From Paenibacillus kribbensis (GTDB taxonomy: Bacteria > Bacillota > Bacilli > Paenibacillales > Paenibacillaceae), in NCBI RefSeq assembly GCF_002240415.1, contig NZ_CP020028.1, positions 2,071,501 through 2,135,500 on the forward strand: 64,000 nt of DNA, given 5' to 3'. The notes under the pieces are model-generated. The model ran no database searches. It was not told where the DNA came from and saw nothing but the letters and a program-made list of their open reading frames with translations. Positions within the stretch are counted from its first letter, which is position 1, and each line of letters begins with the position of its first letter. Below, one piece after another: positions 51,285 to 60,414 of the stretch. The position numbers and the translations under genes are program-made.

Positions 51285-52400
51285 ATGAAAGATCCCAGAG
51301 TACTTAAATTGGCTGAAAACCTGGTAGGATACTCAGTTGAAGTGCAGCCAGGAGAAAATGTGCTGATTGAAATGATCGGTGGGGAGCGCGATTTGCTTAA
51401 CGCCATCATTCATGAAGTGGGCAAAAAAGGCGGCAATGTCTTTGTTCAGCTTACGGACCGTAAAGTACAGAGTGCCATGCTTCGCCATGCGACAAAGGAA
51501 ATGCTGGAAACCTGGGCTGAAATTGACCTCAACCGGATGAAGCAAATGCATTGCTACATCGGGATTCGCGCAGGAGAAAATGTAAATGATCTGTCAGATG
51601 TACCAGAAGAGAAAATGAAAATGTATAATTCCATTTATCAACATGCGGTACATAGCGAGCAACGGGTAAAACATACAAAATGGGTCGTGCTGCGTTATCC
51701 GAATGACAGCATGGCTCAATTGGCGAACATTAGCACAGAAGCGTTCGAAGATTTTTATTTCGATGTGTGCAATCTGGACTACGCTAAAATGGACAAAGCA
51801 CAGGATGCGCTGGCAGACCTGATGAATCGCACAGACAAGGTGCGGATCAAGGGGCCAGGTACAGACCTGAATTTCTCTATCAAGCAAATCGGGGCCGTTA
51901 AATGCTCGGGTCAATGCAATATTCCAGATGGTGAAGTCTACAGTGCGCCTGTACGTGACTCCGTTAACGGAACCATTAGCTATAATGCGCAAACACTCTA
52001 TAATGGCATCACCTTTGAGAATGTCAAATTCCGTTTTGAAAATGGTAAAATCGTGGAAGCAACGAGCAACGATACGAAACGACTGAATGATATTCTGGAT
52101 TCTGACGAGGGAGCACGCTATATTGGCGAGTTTGCGATCGGGTTTAACCCGTACATTTTACATCCGATGAAGGATATTCTGTTTGATGAGAAGATTGCTG
52201 GAAGCTTGCATTTTACACCGGGTCAAGCTTATGAAACAGCGGATAATGGTAACCGTTCTTCGATTCATTGGGATTTGGTATTGATTCAGCGTCCGGAATA
52301 TGGCGGCGGTGAGATTTATTTTGATGATGTTCTGATCCGTAAAGATGGTATTTTTGTATTGCCTGAGCTGGAGCCGTTAAATCCTGAAAACTTGAAATAG
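51285..52400 (+). CDS. Aminopeptidase, peptidase family M29 (AmpS/AmpT type)
   Basis: A 371-residue metallo-aminopeptidase. The N-terminal part has VGYSVEVQPGENVLIEM; the catalytic C-terminal half has GEFAIGFNPYI and the metal ligands in SSIHWDLVLIQR (His-x-Asp). Substrate is broad N-terminal residues. Start ATG 51285 after GAAGGAGAGA; the open frame begins earlier at 51246 but lacks a site. Cytoplasmic peptide turnover is the likely role. Confidence 0.93.
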   Translation: MKDPRVLKLAENLVGYSVEVQPGENVLIEMIGGERDLLNAIIHEVGKKGGNVFVQLTDRKVQSAMLRHATKEMLETWAEIDLNRMKQMHCYIGIRAGENVNDLSDVPEEKMKMYNSIYQHAVHSEQRVKHTKWVVLRYPNDSMAQLANISTEAFEDFYFDVCNLDYAKMDKAQDALADLMNRTDKVRIKGPGTDLNFSIKQIGAVKCSGQCNIPDGEVYSAPVRDSVNGTISYNAQTLYNGITFENVKFRFENGKIVEATSNDTKRLNDILDSDEGARYIGEFAIGFNPYILHPMKDILFDEKIAGSLHFTPGQAYETADNGNRSSIHWDLVLIQRPEYGGGEIYFDDVLIRKDGIFVLPELEPLNPENLK

Positions 52401-52491
52401 CGATATCCCTTCTTGATGAGAAAGCGATTTCAATGTATCATAATGAATGAGCAGTGATACATGACAATCCAGTAAAGCGAGGGATCTTACG

Positions 52492-52734
52492 ATGTCCAAC
52501 AATAATGCGGCGGTTGTTGAAATTGCACAGACGGCGAGCAAATTCACCTCTTCCATCGTCCTTCATTCCGAAAATAAGTATATTGATGTGAAAAGCATAC
52601 TGGGCTTGTTTACGACCTTGGTCAGCAGCCACAGTTATGAACTGCACGTTCACGGGCCTGATGCTGAGGAAGCCAAAGAAGCAATTATTGAGGTATTCAA
52701 GAAGCACGGACTGCACATTTCAGTAGCCACCTAA
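52492..52734 (+). CDS. HPr-like protein lacking the phospho-histidine loop
   Basis: An 80-residue protein that aligns without gaps to HPr from residue 13 on: QTASKF matches HPr QTASKY (24-28) and KSILGLF matches KSIMGVM around regulatory Ser46, here Ser35. The offset is 11, so His15 would fall on Asn4, and the first beta strand with the HARP loop is simply missing. In-frame upstream codons reach a TGA at 52462 without HPr-like sequence, so this is not an annotation error. It cannot carry phosphate from enzyme I but could still be Ser-phosphorylated, like Crh. Start ATG after GAGGGATC. Confidence 0.85.
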   Translation: MSNNNAAVVEIAQTASKFTSSIVLHSENKYIDVKSILGLFTTLVSSHSYELHVHGPDAEEAKEAIIEVFKKHGLHISVAT

Positions 52735-52750
52735 CTTTATTCATAAGCAG

Positions 52751-52787
52751 AAGCATCCCTACCTGTAACTGTAGGGATGCTTTTTTT
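52751..52787 (+). terminator. Intrinsic terminator
   Basis: AAGCATCCCTAC pairs with GTAGGGATGCTT, then T. Confidence 0.9.
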
Positions 52788-52874
52788 GTCAGGTTCTTGT
52801 ATTAGCCTGCAATTTGGTCTAATATTAAGGTTAGGACGTCTTGTGCGACATTGAGACATAGGGGGGAAGAATCC

Positions 52875-53165
52875 ATGACTTCATCTGATTTGCAGGAACA
52901 ATTGAATATCAAGGCCATTAATCTGCTTCAGGAAGATGCAGATAAAATAAAGAAGCTTATTGAAGTACAGATGGAGAATCTGGCAACCCGTTACTGCCCT
53001 CTCTATGAGGAAGTGCTGGATACTCAGATGTACGGATTTTCCAAGGAAGTGGATTTTGCGGTTCGCGCCGGACTTCTTCCGGAAATGGCAGGTAAACAGC
53101 TGGTCAGTGAGCTGGAACGCAATCTGGCTATTCTATATGAGGCCATGAACAATAAGGCTAATTAG
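52875..53165 (+). CDS. ylaN: YlaN family protein (DUF1507)
   Basis: A 96-residue helical protein of the YlaN family: [40 protein letters not shown] and DFAVRAGLL. In Firmicutes YlaN is tied to iron homeostasis through Fur. The start is ATG 52875 after GGGGGGAAGA. It lies near ftsW, as in Bacillus, but here with a Ca2+ antiporter and asp23 between. Confidence 0.95.
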   Translation: MTSSDLQEQLNIKAINLLQEDADKIKKLIEVQMENLATRYCPLYEEVLDTQMYGFSKEVDFAVRAGLLPEMAGKQLVSELERNLAILYEAMNNKAN

Positions 53166-53186
53166 AAAGACGGTTGAATGAATGAG

Positions 53187-53218
53187 AGCATGCGGAGTCT
53201 GAGAGCATGCTTTTTTTT
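53187..53218 (+). terminator. Probable intrinsic terminator
   Basis: AGCATGC pairs with the later GCATGCT, followed by eight T. Confidence 0.7.
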
Positions 53219-53409
53219 GATGCCTTTTTGTGTAAAGGTAATGCATTGGACCACTCCATGTTTCATTTGTTCTTATGATCGCTGTTGCAATAAGTGGACT
53301 CAAAAAATGAAATACAAAAGCGGAGTGGTCGGAATAGTGCTGTGCAAGCATAATACATCCAAATTTTTCCTTAGAGTGAGAATTCATCGTTTTTGAGCAC
53401 CTGTTAACT

Positions 53410-54480
53410 TTATATAAGAAAAAAGGATACACCTAACAAGATATACACCACTAGCAGCATCAGACCTTCATACCAGTTGGTTGAACCGTCTTGAGTAATG
53501 GATTTGGCGATAAATACAGAGACGGCAATGGCAACCAGCTCAATCGTGGTGAACACGATATTCATGGTGTTTCCCATAAAGTAACTGACAAAAATCAGCA
53601 CAGGCGCAACAAATAGCGCAATTTGCAGGCTGCTGCCCACTGCGATTTCGACGGATGCGCCGATTTTGTTTTTCATTGCCAGCAAAATGGCGGCGCTGTG
53701 TTCGGCTGCATTCCCGATAATCGCGACAAGGAACGCACCTACGAACAGTTCACTGAGCCCAAACTGAACCGTGAATACCTCCAGTGTCTTTACCAGCCAT
53801 TCGCTGACAAAAGCCACCATGGCGGTAGCAAGCACCAAATAGGCAATGGACTTGTTTCTGGACCACACCGGGACATGCTCATGCGGCAATTCTTCATCCT
53901 TTTGTTCGGTCACATCGTCCAAATAGTCCTTATGCGTAATCATGGAAAAAATCAGCCACGCAATATACGCGACAATGAGCGTGCCAGCTACAATGAGACT
54001 GAGCGTGTCCGATTCGTTGTCTGTGATGACATGTGTATTCAAAAAGACAGCCGGGACGAATAAAGCGATCACAGCCACAATCATCAGCGAGCCGCTTAGT
54101 GAGGCCAGCGATACATTGAAATTTTGCACCTTGTATTTCAATCCGCCAGCGAACAGACTTGCTCCGAGGACCAGCAGCAGATTGCCGATAATGGACCCGG
54201 TAAGACTAGCCTTTACCATATCGTAAAGACCTTCTTTGACAAGAAAGATGGCGATGATCAGTTCGGCTGCGTTGCCGAAGGTGGCATTTAAAAATCCACC
54301 CAGACGTTGCCCGGCATAATGTGCTACGCTTTCGGTCGCTTTGCCGAGAAAACCAGCTACGAACACGACAGCGATGGCACAAATGATGAATTGGGCGATA
54401 GCGTTCCAATGCGTGTAATGAGCGACTGCACTAAGAGCAAATGTCGCTATAAGCAAAGCGGGAGATAACCATTTTTTCAA
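53410..54480 (-). CDS. Ca2+/H+ antiporter, CAX family (YfkE-like)
   Basis: A 356-residue membrane protein with eleven or so hydrophobic segments. The two alpha repeats of the family are NATFGNAAELIIAIFLV with ASLTGSIIGNLLLVLGA, and AIIGNAAEHSAAILLAM with EIAVGSSLQIALFVAP. An acidic loop (EQKDEELPHEHVP) lies between them. It exports calcium against proton influx. It is a single gene on the minus strand; the stop is close to a T-rich stretch. Confidence 0.93.
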   Translation of the reverse strand: MKKWLSPALLIATFALSAVAHYTHWNAIAQFIICAIAVVFVAGFLGKATESVAHYAGQRLGGFLNATFGNAAELIIAIFLVKEGLYDMVKASLTGSIIGNLLLVLGASLFAGGLKYKVQNFNVSLASLSGSLMIVAVIALFVPAVFLNTHVITDNESDTLSLIVAGTLIVAYIAWLIFSMITHKDYLDDVTEQKDEELPHEHVPVWSRNKSIAYLVLATAMVAFVSEWLVKTLEVFTVQFGLSELFVGAFLVAIIGNAAEHSAAILLAMKNKIGASVEIAVGSSLQIALFVAPVLIFVSYFMGNTMNIVFTTIELVAIAVSVFIAKSITQDGSTNWYEGLMLLVVYILLGVSFFLI

Positions 54481-54672
54481 TGAAGAGCACCTCGATATCA
54501 GTGGATGTGTACAAGTTTGATGAATGCTGTCACTTGTACGGATTTTCTAAATTAATATACCCAAAATGGTATAGGTTGTAAACGAAAGTCGTTTTTCATA
54601 CGTAAGGTTTGCATTTGCAGTGGCAGAGGCTTTACAATACAAATAAAGGATGCATGAAGGGGGACATAGGTC

Positions 54673-55038
54673 ATGGCAGAGCAAATTCAACAACTGGAAG
54701 CAGGAAACATCAAGATTTCCAACGATGTCGTAGGTAAAATTGCGGGGATGGCCGCACTAGAGACACCAGGCATTGCTGCAATGTCAGGCGGCTTATCAGA
54801 AGGCTGGGCCAAAAGGCTGAGCGGTAAAAATGTGCAAAAAGGCGTATCTGTGGAGGTCGGACAGCTCGAAGCTGCCATTGATCTACGTATTATCGTGGTT
54901 TACGAAACACCTATTCATGAAGTGTCCCGAATACTTCAGCAAAATGTGCGAGAAGCCGTCGAAAGCATGACGGGTTTGCGGGTCGTGGAAGTGAACGTAA
55001 AAGTAGAAGGTGTTGCCTTCAAGGACGACGCGGTATAA
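54673..55038 (+). CDS. Asp23/Gls24 family envelope stress protein
   Basis: A 121-residue Asp23 domain: ISNDVVGKIAGMAALETPGI, a glycine-rich loop, VEVGQLEAAIDLRIIVVYET, and RVVEVNVKVEGVAF at the end. The family is linked to envelope stress and alkaline shock. Start ATG 54673 with AAGGGGGACATAGG. Role of this member is unknown. Confidence 0.93.
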   Translation: MAEQIQQLEAGNIKISNDVVGKIAGMAALETPGIAAMSGGLSEGWAKRLSGKNVQKGVSVEVGQLEAAIDLRIIVVYETPIHEVSRILQQNVREAVESMTGLRVVEVNVKVEGVAFKDDAV

Positions 55039-55067
55039 AAGGATCTAACGGATAGAATAAGAACACG

Positions 55068-55098
55068 AAAGCTGGCGGTTGTAGCATCGCCAGTTTTT
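55068..55098 (+). terminator. Intrinsic terminator
   Basis: AAAGCTGGCG pairs with CGCCAGTTT, then T. Confidence 0.85.
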
Positions 55099-55157
55099 GT
55101 TTGTGGACCTACAGTAAAAGCATTATGCGGACAGCCATGTGCATATACATATACAAA

Positions 55158-55205
55158 AGAACTTCCAAAGCCACTGTTGTAAGTGGTCATATGGAAGTTC
55201 TTTTT
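55158..55205. terminator. Terminator at the end of ftsW
   Basis: AGAACTTCCA pairs with TGGAAGTTCT around an inner CCACT/AGTGG stem. The T run is strong on the plus strand and short on the minus strand. Confidence 0.75.
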
Positions 55206-56459
55206 TTAACGATAACGGTTGGTTCTACGGGCTTGGAAGCGGTTGGGTACTTCGCTGCGGATAGCTACGCCTGTCGTGCGCTCCTGTACTGCCTGCTTGG
55301 TGTTTTCACGGGAAATACTGAGCATAATGCCCATAGAGAACATCATCACGAGCAGAGAAGAACCACCAAAGCTGATAAAGGGAAGCGTTACCCCGGTAAT
55401 TGGAATCGTCTGTGTTACGCCACCGATATTAATGAATGCCTGAATGGCGATCAATCCCATAATACCTGTACCCACCAGCGTCCCGAACGGATCACGGCAA
55501 CGAAGGGCGATAAGCATCCCACGCCAAATGAAATACAAATATAGCATCAGGAAGATGGCTGTTCCGATAAAGCCGAATTCTTCACCAATGACGGAGAAAA
55601 TAAAATCATTAAACGAATTGGGCAAATAGTGAAGCTTGATAATGCCCTTGCCAAATCCTGATCCGCTTAGACCGCCGTCACCTATGGCTTGCAGGGACTG
55701 CACCAGATTATATCCGACACCCTGTTTATGTTCCATGGGATTGAGAAAGGCTTGAAAACGTCCAACTTTGTAATCTTGCTTCGCTACAGCTTGTCCATCT
55801 ACGCCGGAATCTCCAAACAACGATCCTATGCCAAAAACGATGGAAGCACCCAACACGAGCAGAGCGACTGATGCCGTAATATGCTTGATGCTGGCTCCTC
55901 CGGCATAAATAATCAAGCCACTGGTGGCTACCAGAATGAAGCAGGAGCCAAGGTCAGGCTGAAGCATGATGAGTCCTGCAACAAAGCCCACAATGACGGT
56001 TACAGGTATGTAGCCAGTCCGCAAGTCTCTAAAGCGATCCCCTTTTTTAACGATCAGTGCGGATAAGTAAAGAATAATGGAGATTTTCGCAAGCTCCGTC
56101 GGCTGGAATCCAATACTGCCAAACCTGATCCAGCTTTTTGCGCCGTTAAGAGAGCCGGTGAAAAGAACGATAACCAGCAACAGTATGGTTATGAAGAACA
56201 AAGGCACAAAAAGCTTTTTATATTTTTCCATTTTGATATTCATAGCTACCAACATAATGAAAAGCCCAAGTACAGCAAATGCCGATTGGCGCTTCACAAA
56301 ATATAAAGAGTCAAAATTGGTATCTTTATTCAGCAGAGCTACGCTGGAGCTGGCGCTAAATACCATGATTACACCGAATCCAACAAGCAACAAAGTGAGG
56401 ATCAGCAATTGGAAATCCGGTGTGCCTCTTCTTCGAGCCTCCGGCTTCGTATTTCTCAT
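55206..56459 (-). CDS. ftsW: Peptidoglycan glycosyltransferase FtsW
   Basis: A 417-residue SEDS-family protein with ten hydrophobic segments that polymerises lipid II at the division site. Typical are IMVFSASSSVALLNK near the start, LNGAKSWIRFGSIGFQPTEL, LPNSFNDFIFSVIGEEFGFIG, and the end GVTLPFISFGGSSLLVMM. FtsW is preferred over RodA or SpoVE by position near ylaN as in Bacillus and by the motif set, but SEDS assignment by eye is not absolute. Start ATG 56459 after GGGGGAAGCTGAT. Confidence 0.88.
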   Translation of the reverse strand: MRNTKPEARRRGTPDFQLLILTLLLVGFGVIMVFSASSSVALLNKDTNFDSLYFVKRQSAFAVLGLFIMLVAMNIKMEKYKKLFVPLFFITILLLVIVLFTGSLNGAKSWIRFGSIGFQPTELAKISIILYLSALIVKKGDRFRDLRTGYIPVTVIVGFVAGLIMLQPDLGSCFILVATSGLIIYAGGASIKHITASVALLVLGASIVFGIGSLFGDSGVDGQAVAKQDYKVGRFQAFLNPMEHKQGVGYNLVQSLQAIGDGGLSGSGFGKGIIKLHYLPNSFNDFIFSVIGEEFGFIGTAIFLMLYLYFIWRGMLIALRCRDPFGTLVGTGIMGLIAIQAFINIGGVTQTIPITGVTLPFISFGGSSLLVMMFSMGIMLSISRENTKQAVQERTTGVAIRSEVPNRFQARRTNRYR

Positions 56460-56710
56460 ATCAGCTTCCCCCGGTATTCGTCGCAAGGTACATTCCTCGC
56501 AGACATATCATTTTATCGTTTATCCATTTATCATAGTATGTTTGTTAGGCTTCTGCAACCTCCATGGAGCAACAGATATCGCAACAATTCCATATCTGCT
56601 ACAATAGGATAAATAATGAAGACCTATGATAGCGCGTACGCAATGAAGCTGCAAGATTTATCAGAAATCGGGAGTTTGCCCGGTGCTTTAACAAGGAGAG
56701 GTGGAGCAAA

Positions 56711-57913
56711 ATGACACAACATTCGACAGACAGGTCCTGGTTTGATCAATTGCAGGCACATATGGTGGAATGGCGCAGATATTTACATAAGAATCCCGAA
56801 ATTTCTTTTCAGGAAAGCAACACCGCTGCTTTTGTAGCGGATAAGCTGGAGAGTTGGGGAATAGAGGTTCGCCGTCAGGTCGGAGGACACGGTGTTGTAG
56901 GTACTATTCGTGGTGCCAAGCCCGGACCTGTTGTGATGCTGCGTGCAGATATGGATGCTCTTCCGATTCAGGATGAAAAGGATTGTGAATATCGTTCCGG
57001 CGTGGATGGGGCTATGCATGCTTGCGGACATGACGGACATACATCCATACTACTGGGAACGGCGCATTATTTCAGTCTGAACCGTGACGAGCTGGCAGGT
57101 GAAATCCGGTTGCTGTTCCAGCCTGCGGAGGAATTACTTCCTGGCGGTGCGGTTCATGTAATCAAAGAGGGTGTACTGGAAGGAGTGGATGTTATTTATG
57201 GCATTCATTTGTGGACACCATTTCCAGTCGGGACCGCTGCTAGCTGCGCAGGGCCGCTGATGGCGGCAGCTGATGATTTTTATATTGAAATTACAGGGAA
57301 GGGTGGACATGGTGGTATGCCCCAGTCCTCTCATGACAGTGTGGTGGCGGGCTCAGCTCTCGTAATGCAGTTGCAAAGTATCGTCAGTCGTTCAGTCGAC
57401 CCTTTGCGACCAGCTGTACTGACGGTGGGGACCATTCAAGGAGGCTTTGCGCAAAATGTGATCGCGGAAACCTGCCGCTTGAGTGGAACGATCCGTACAT
57501 TTGATGAGGAAACACGCACGGTGATGAAAGAGCGGTTGCATTCAGTGACGGAGCTTACCGCTGCAACATATGGTACAACAGCACAGATTCGCTACATTAT
57601 GGGATATCCGCCTGTTGTGAATGATGCGCATGAGGCTGCTCGTTTTTTTAAGGAAGCTGTGCCCGTTTTTGGCGAGGCGAATGTAAAAGAGGCGTCAAAG
57701 CTGATGCCTGCTGAAGATTTTGCTTATTATTTGGAACGTGTTCCAGGCTGCTTCATGTTCGTGGGGGCGGGGAACCCGGCTAAAAATGCGGTGTATCCGC
57801 ATCATCATCCCAAATTTGATTTTGATGAGGATGCCATGATCCATGCGGTTCGTTTGTTTATTGCGATGTCCACCGGATATGCAGCAGAACGAAATGCAGG
57901 GATGGATATTTAG
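56711..57913 (+). CDS. M20-family amidohydrolase
   Basis: A 400-residue zinc peptidase/deacylase of the hippurate hydrolase, IAA-amino acid hydrolase and N-acetyl-diaminopimelate deacetylase group. Metal motifs are MHACGHDGHTSILL, PAEELLPGGA, GIHLWTP and, near the end, HHHPKFDFDE. The lid domain sits in the middle. The substrate is not determined by sequence. Start ATG after AAGGAGAGGTGGAGC. No lysine genes are adjacent. Confidence 0.93.
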   Translation: MTQHSTDRSWFDQLQAHMVEWRRYLHKNPEISFQESNTAAFVADKLESWGIEVRRQVGGHGVVGTIRGAKPGPVVMLRADMDALPIQDEKDCEYRSGVDGAMHACGHDGHTSILLGTAHYFSLNRDELAGEIRLLFQPAEELLPGGAVHVIKEGVLEGVDVIYGIHLWTPFPVGTAASCAGPLMAAADDFYIEITGKGGHGGMPQSSHDSVVAGSALVMQLQSIVSRSVDPLRPAVLTVGTIQGGFAQNVIAETCRLSGTIRTFDEETRTVMKERLHSVTELTAATYGTTAQIRYIMGYPPVVNDAHEAARFFKEAVPVFGEANVKEASKLMPAEDFAYYLERVPGCFMFVGAGNPAKNAVYPHHHPKFDFDEDAMIHAVRLFIAMSTGYAAERNAGMDI

Positions 57914-58010
57914 AGTTAATGCCAAAAGTGAGTTGAATCGGAAATGGGTCAAATCGGAGTATGAGCTTAATAAAATGGGGTAACCTACTCTTGAAAAGGA
58001 GGGAGTACCC

Positions 58011-58439
58011 ATGAAAAAGGTTCAGGAAGTTATGACTAAAGAATGCGTAACGGTGACCCCACAGGACAATATTTATGAGGTTGCAGTTAAAATGAAGGAC
58101 AATGATACTGGTTTTATCCCGGTTATGGAAAGGGAAGGCAGTGACAGGCTGATCGGTGTAATAACGGACCGAGACCTTGTCGTTCGCGGCTATGCGGCCA
58201 AGCATTCTGGTTCCAGTTCGGTCGATACGGTTATGACGACAGGTATTCGCACAGCCAGAGCGGACATGTCGGTGGACCAAGCAGCCGAGCTGATGGCAGA
58301 GCAGCAAATTCGGCGCTTGCCCGTGACCGAAGGAGATCGTTTGATCGGGATTGTTTCGATTGGCGACTTGGCTGTACGCAATATATTTGCAGATAATGCC
58401 GGTGAGGCCCTTAGCCAAATTTCCGAACAGGTCCACTAG
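58011..58439 (+). CDS. CBS-domain pair protein
   Basis: A 142-residue protein made of two CBS domains (VMTKECVTVTPQDNIYEVA and VMTTGIRTARADMSVDQAA), which bind adenine nucleotides. There is no attached catalytic domain. It resembles stress-related CBS proteins such as YhcV. Start ATG 58011 after AAAAGGAGGGAGTACCC. Confidence 0.95.
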   Translation: MKKVQEVMTKECVTVTPQDNIYEVAVKMKDNDTGFIPVMEREGSDRLIGVITDRDLVVRGYAAKHSGSSSVDTVMTTGIRTARADMSVDQAAELMAEQQIRRLPVTEGDRLIGIVSIGDLAVRNIFADNAGEALSQISEQVH

Positions 58440-58584
58440 AAGAAAAATAAGGTTGGCATGCCTAGAAGTTCAATCCGAATAGGGGTTGAACTTCTTGCTA
58501 TTCCGGTTGGACTGCGGATAATAGGACAAGCTGTTTATCATATAAAGTTGGGATGAAGTTTGGTTAGATTGACGGGAGGTAACT

Positions 58585-60408
58585 ATGAATCCGGAACATC
58601 CTTGTATTGTACAACGTGATTTTACCATCCTGCTGGAAATGGGCTTGCCTCGTTCGGAGTTTGCTCGCTCACAGTTGCAGGTTTACGCGGAGCTGGTTAA
58701 AAGCCCGTCTGCTTTTCATACATATCATATCACTCCATTGTCTCTGTGGAATGCGGCTGCCCTTGGGTGGAGTGCTGAGGACATTCAAGATAGTTTGCAT
58801 TCCATGTCCCGTTGGGATATCCCGCGTGATTTGTTGAAGGACATTGAACAGCTCGTTTCCAGATACGGAACGCTGACGCTGTCACGGGCCAGAGCGGAGG
58901 GAGTGCAAGCTTGTAGCACAGATACTGTTAGCGCATATCGTGTTGAGCATGAGACAAGTGAGAACATGGAGAAGGGTACAGTCAGCAGCTATACAATGGT
59001 TGATCGCTTAACCCTGACAGCAAATACTCCGGCTTTGCTGGAGGAGCTGCTGAGCAAGCAGGAGCTGAGGCAGCTTGGAATGATTCGTACTGGTGAAGTG
59101 AGCGCTTCTGTACCGCCTGAAAACCGTGGCTTGCTCAAGCAGGAATGCACTCGATTGGGGTATCCAGTAGTCGATACGGCCGGATATCTTGAGGGAAATC
59201 AGCTCCGTTTTTCCTTGGGACAAGGACAAGCACAGGTGCAGCTCCGTGATTATCAAGTTGAGGCTGCTGATGCGTTTGAAGGTGCTGACGGCTTGGGCGG
59301 CAGCGGTGTGCTGGTGCTTCCATGCGGAGCGGGTAAAACTGTGATTGGTATGGCGGTGATGGATCGGCTTCAGTGTGAAGTGCTTATTTTAACCTCGAAT
59401 ACCACCTCTGTCCGGCAATGGATTGAGGAATTGAAGCAAAAGACAGATATTCCGGATGATTCGATCGGGGAATACAGTGGTCAGAAAAAAGAGGTGCGCC
59501 CGATTACGGTGGCAACCTACCAGATTCTGACGCATCGTCGCAGCAAAGACGGGGACTTTGACCATATGAAGCTGCTGAGCGAGCGGAAATGGGGACTTAT
59601 TGTATACGATGAGGTGCATTTGCTGCCCGCCCCGGTCTTCCGGGCGACGGCAGATATTCAGGCCACCCGTCGTTTGGGATTGACAGCCACGCTGGTTCGC
59701 GAGGACGGCTGTGAGCGGGATGTATTCTCTTTGATTGGGCCCAAGCGGTACGATATGCCTTGGAAGGAGCTGGAGCGACAGGGCTGGATTGCTCAGGTTG
59801 ATTGTGTGGAGCTGCGGCTTCCGATGACAGCTGAACTATTGGAACGCAGTATGCGTGCCGAGGGCAGACAGCAGTACCGAATTGCGGCCGAAAATCCGGC
59901 CAAGCTGGAAGCAGTACGTAGCCTGATGCAGCGGCACAGCGGTCTGCCTACGCTTATTATTGGTCAATATCTGGACCAATTGCGTATATTGGCTCGGGAA
60001 CTCGGCGTGCCATTGATTACCGGGACTATGAGTCAGAGTGAGCGGGTACGGTGGTTTGATGCGTTCCGCAAGGGAACCATCCGGACTTTACTCGTATCCA
60101 AAGTGGCGAACTTTGCGGTGGATTTGCCGGATGCGGCTATAGCTATAGAGGTATCAGGCAGTTTCGGCTCCCGTCAGGAGGAGGCGCAGCGGCTTGGCCG
60201 CATTTTACGACCGAAGCCCGGTGAGAATAAAGCTTATTTTTATGCACTGGTGACAGAGAATAGCAGGGAGACCGATTTTGCAGCCCGTCGTCAGCTGTTT
60301 CTGATTGAGCAGGGCTATGAATATGCAGTTCGCAGATTCAGTCCCGCAGAGGCTATGGGAAGCCTGGATGATGAGGCTGAAGATGGTGGAAAGAAAAAGG
60401 AGGCGTAA
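58585..60408 (+). CDS. XPB/Rad25-type DNA helicase
   Basis: A 607-residue SF2 helicase. An N-terminal region (1-200) of helicase-associated helices is followed by RecA-like domain 1 with the Walker A PCGAGKT (Lys near 251), Walker B YDEVHLL, the XPB-specific RED motif LVREDGCERD, and domain 2 with EEAQRLGRILRPKPGE (motif VI). XPB translocates on DNA and opens it in repair and in eukaryotic TFIIH; bacterial copies are scattered. Start ATG 58585 with GGGAGG. It is six bases upstream of its partner gene, so the pair is one operon. Confidence 0.93.
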   Translation: MNPEHPCIVQRDFTILLEMGLPRSEFARSQLQVYAELVKSPSAFHTYHITPLSLWNAAALGWSAEDIQDSLHSMSRWDIPRDLLKDIEQLVSRYGTLTLSRARAEGVQACSTDTVSAYRVEHETSENMEKGTVSSYTMVDRLTLTANTPALLEELLSKQELRQLGMIRTGEVSASVPPENRGLLKQECTRLGYPVVDTAGYLEGNQLRFSLGQGQAQVQLRDYQVEAADAFEGADGLGGSGVLVLPCGAGKTVIGMAVMDRLQCEVLILTSNTTSVRQWIEELKQKTDIPDDSIGEYSGQKKEVRPITVATYQILTHRRSKDGDFDHMKLLSERKWGLIVYDEVHLLPAPVFRATADIQATRRLGLTATLVREDGCERDVFSLIGPKRYDMPWKELERQGWIAQVDCVELRLPMTAELLERSMRAEGRQQYRIAAENPAKLEAVRSLMQRHSGLPTLIIGQYLDQLRILARELGVPLITGTMSQSERVRWFDAFRKGTIRTLLVSKVANFAVDLPDAAIAIEVSGSFGSRQEEAQRLGRILRPKPGENKAYFYALVTENSRETDFAARRQLFLIEQGYEYAVRRFSPAEAMGSLDDEAEDGGKKKEA

Positions 60409-60414
60409 TCTAGG

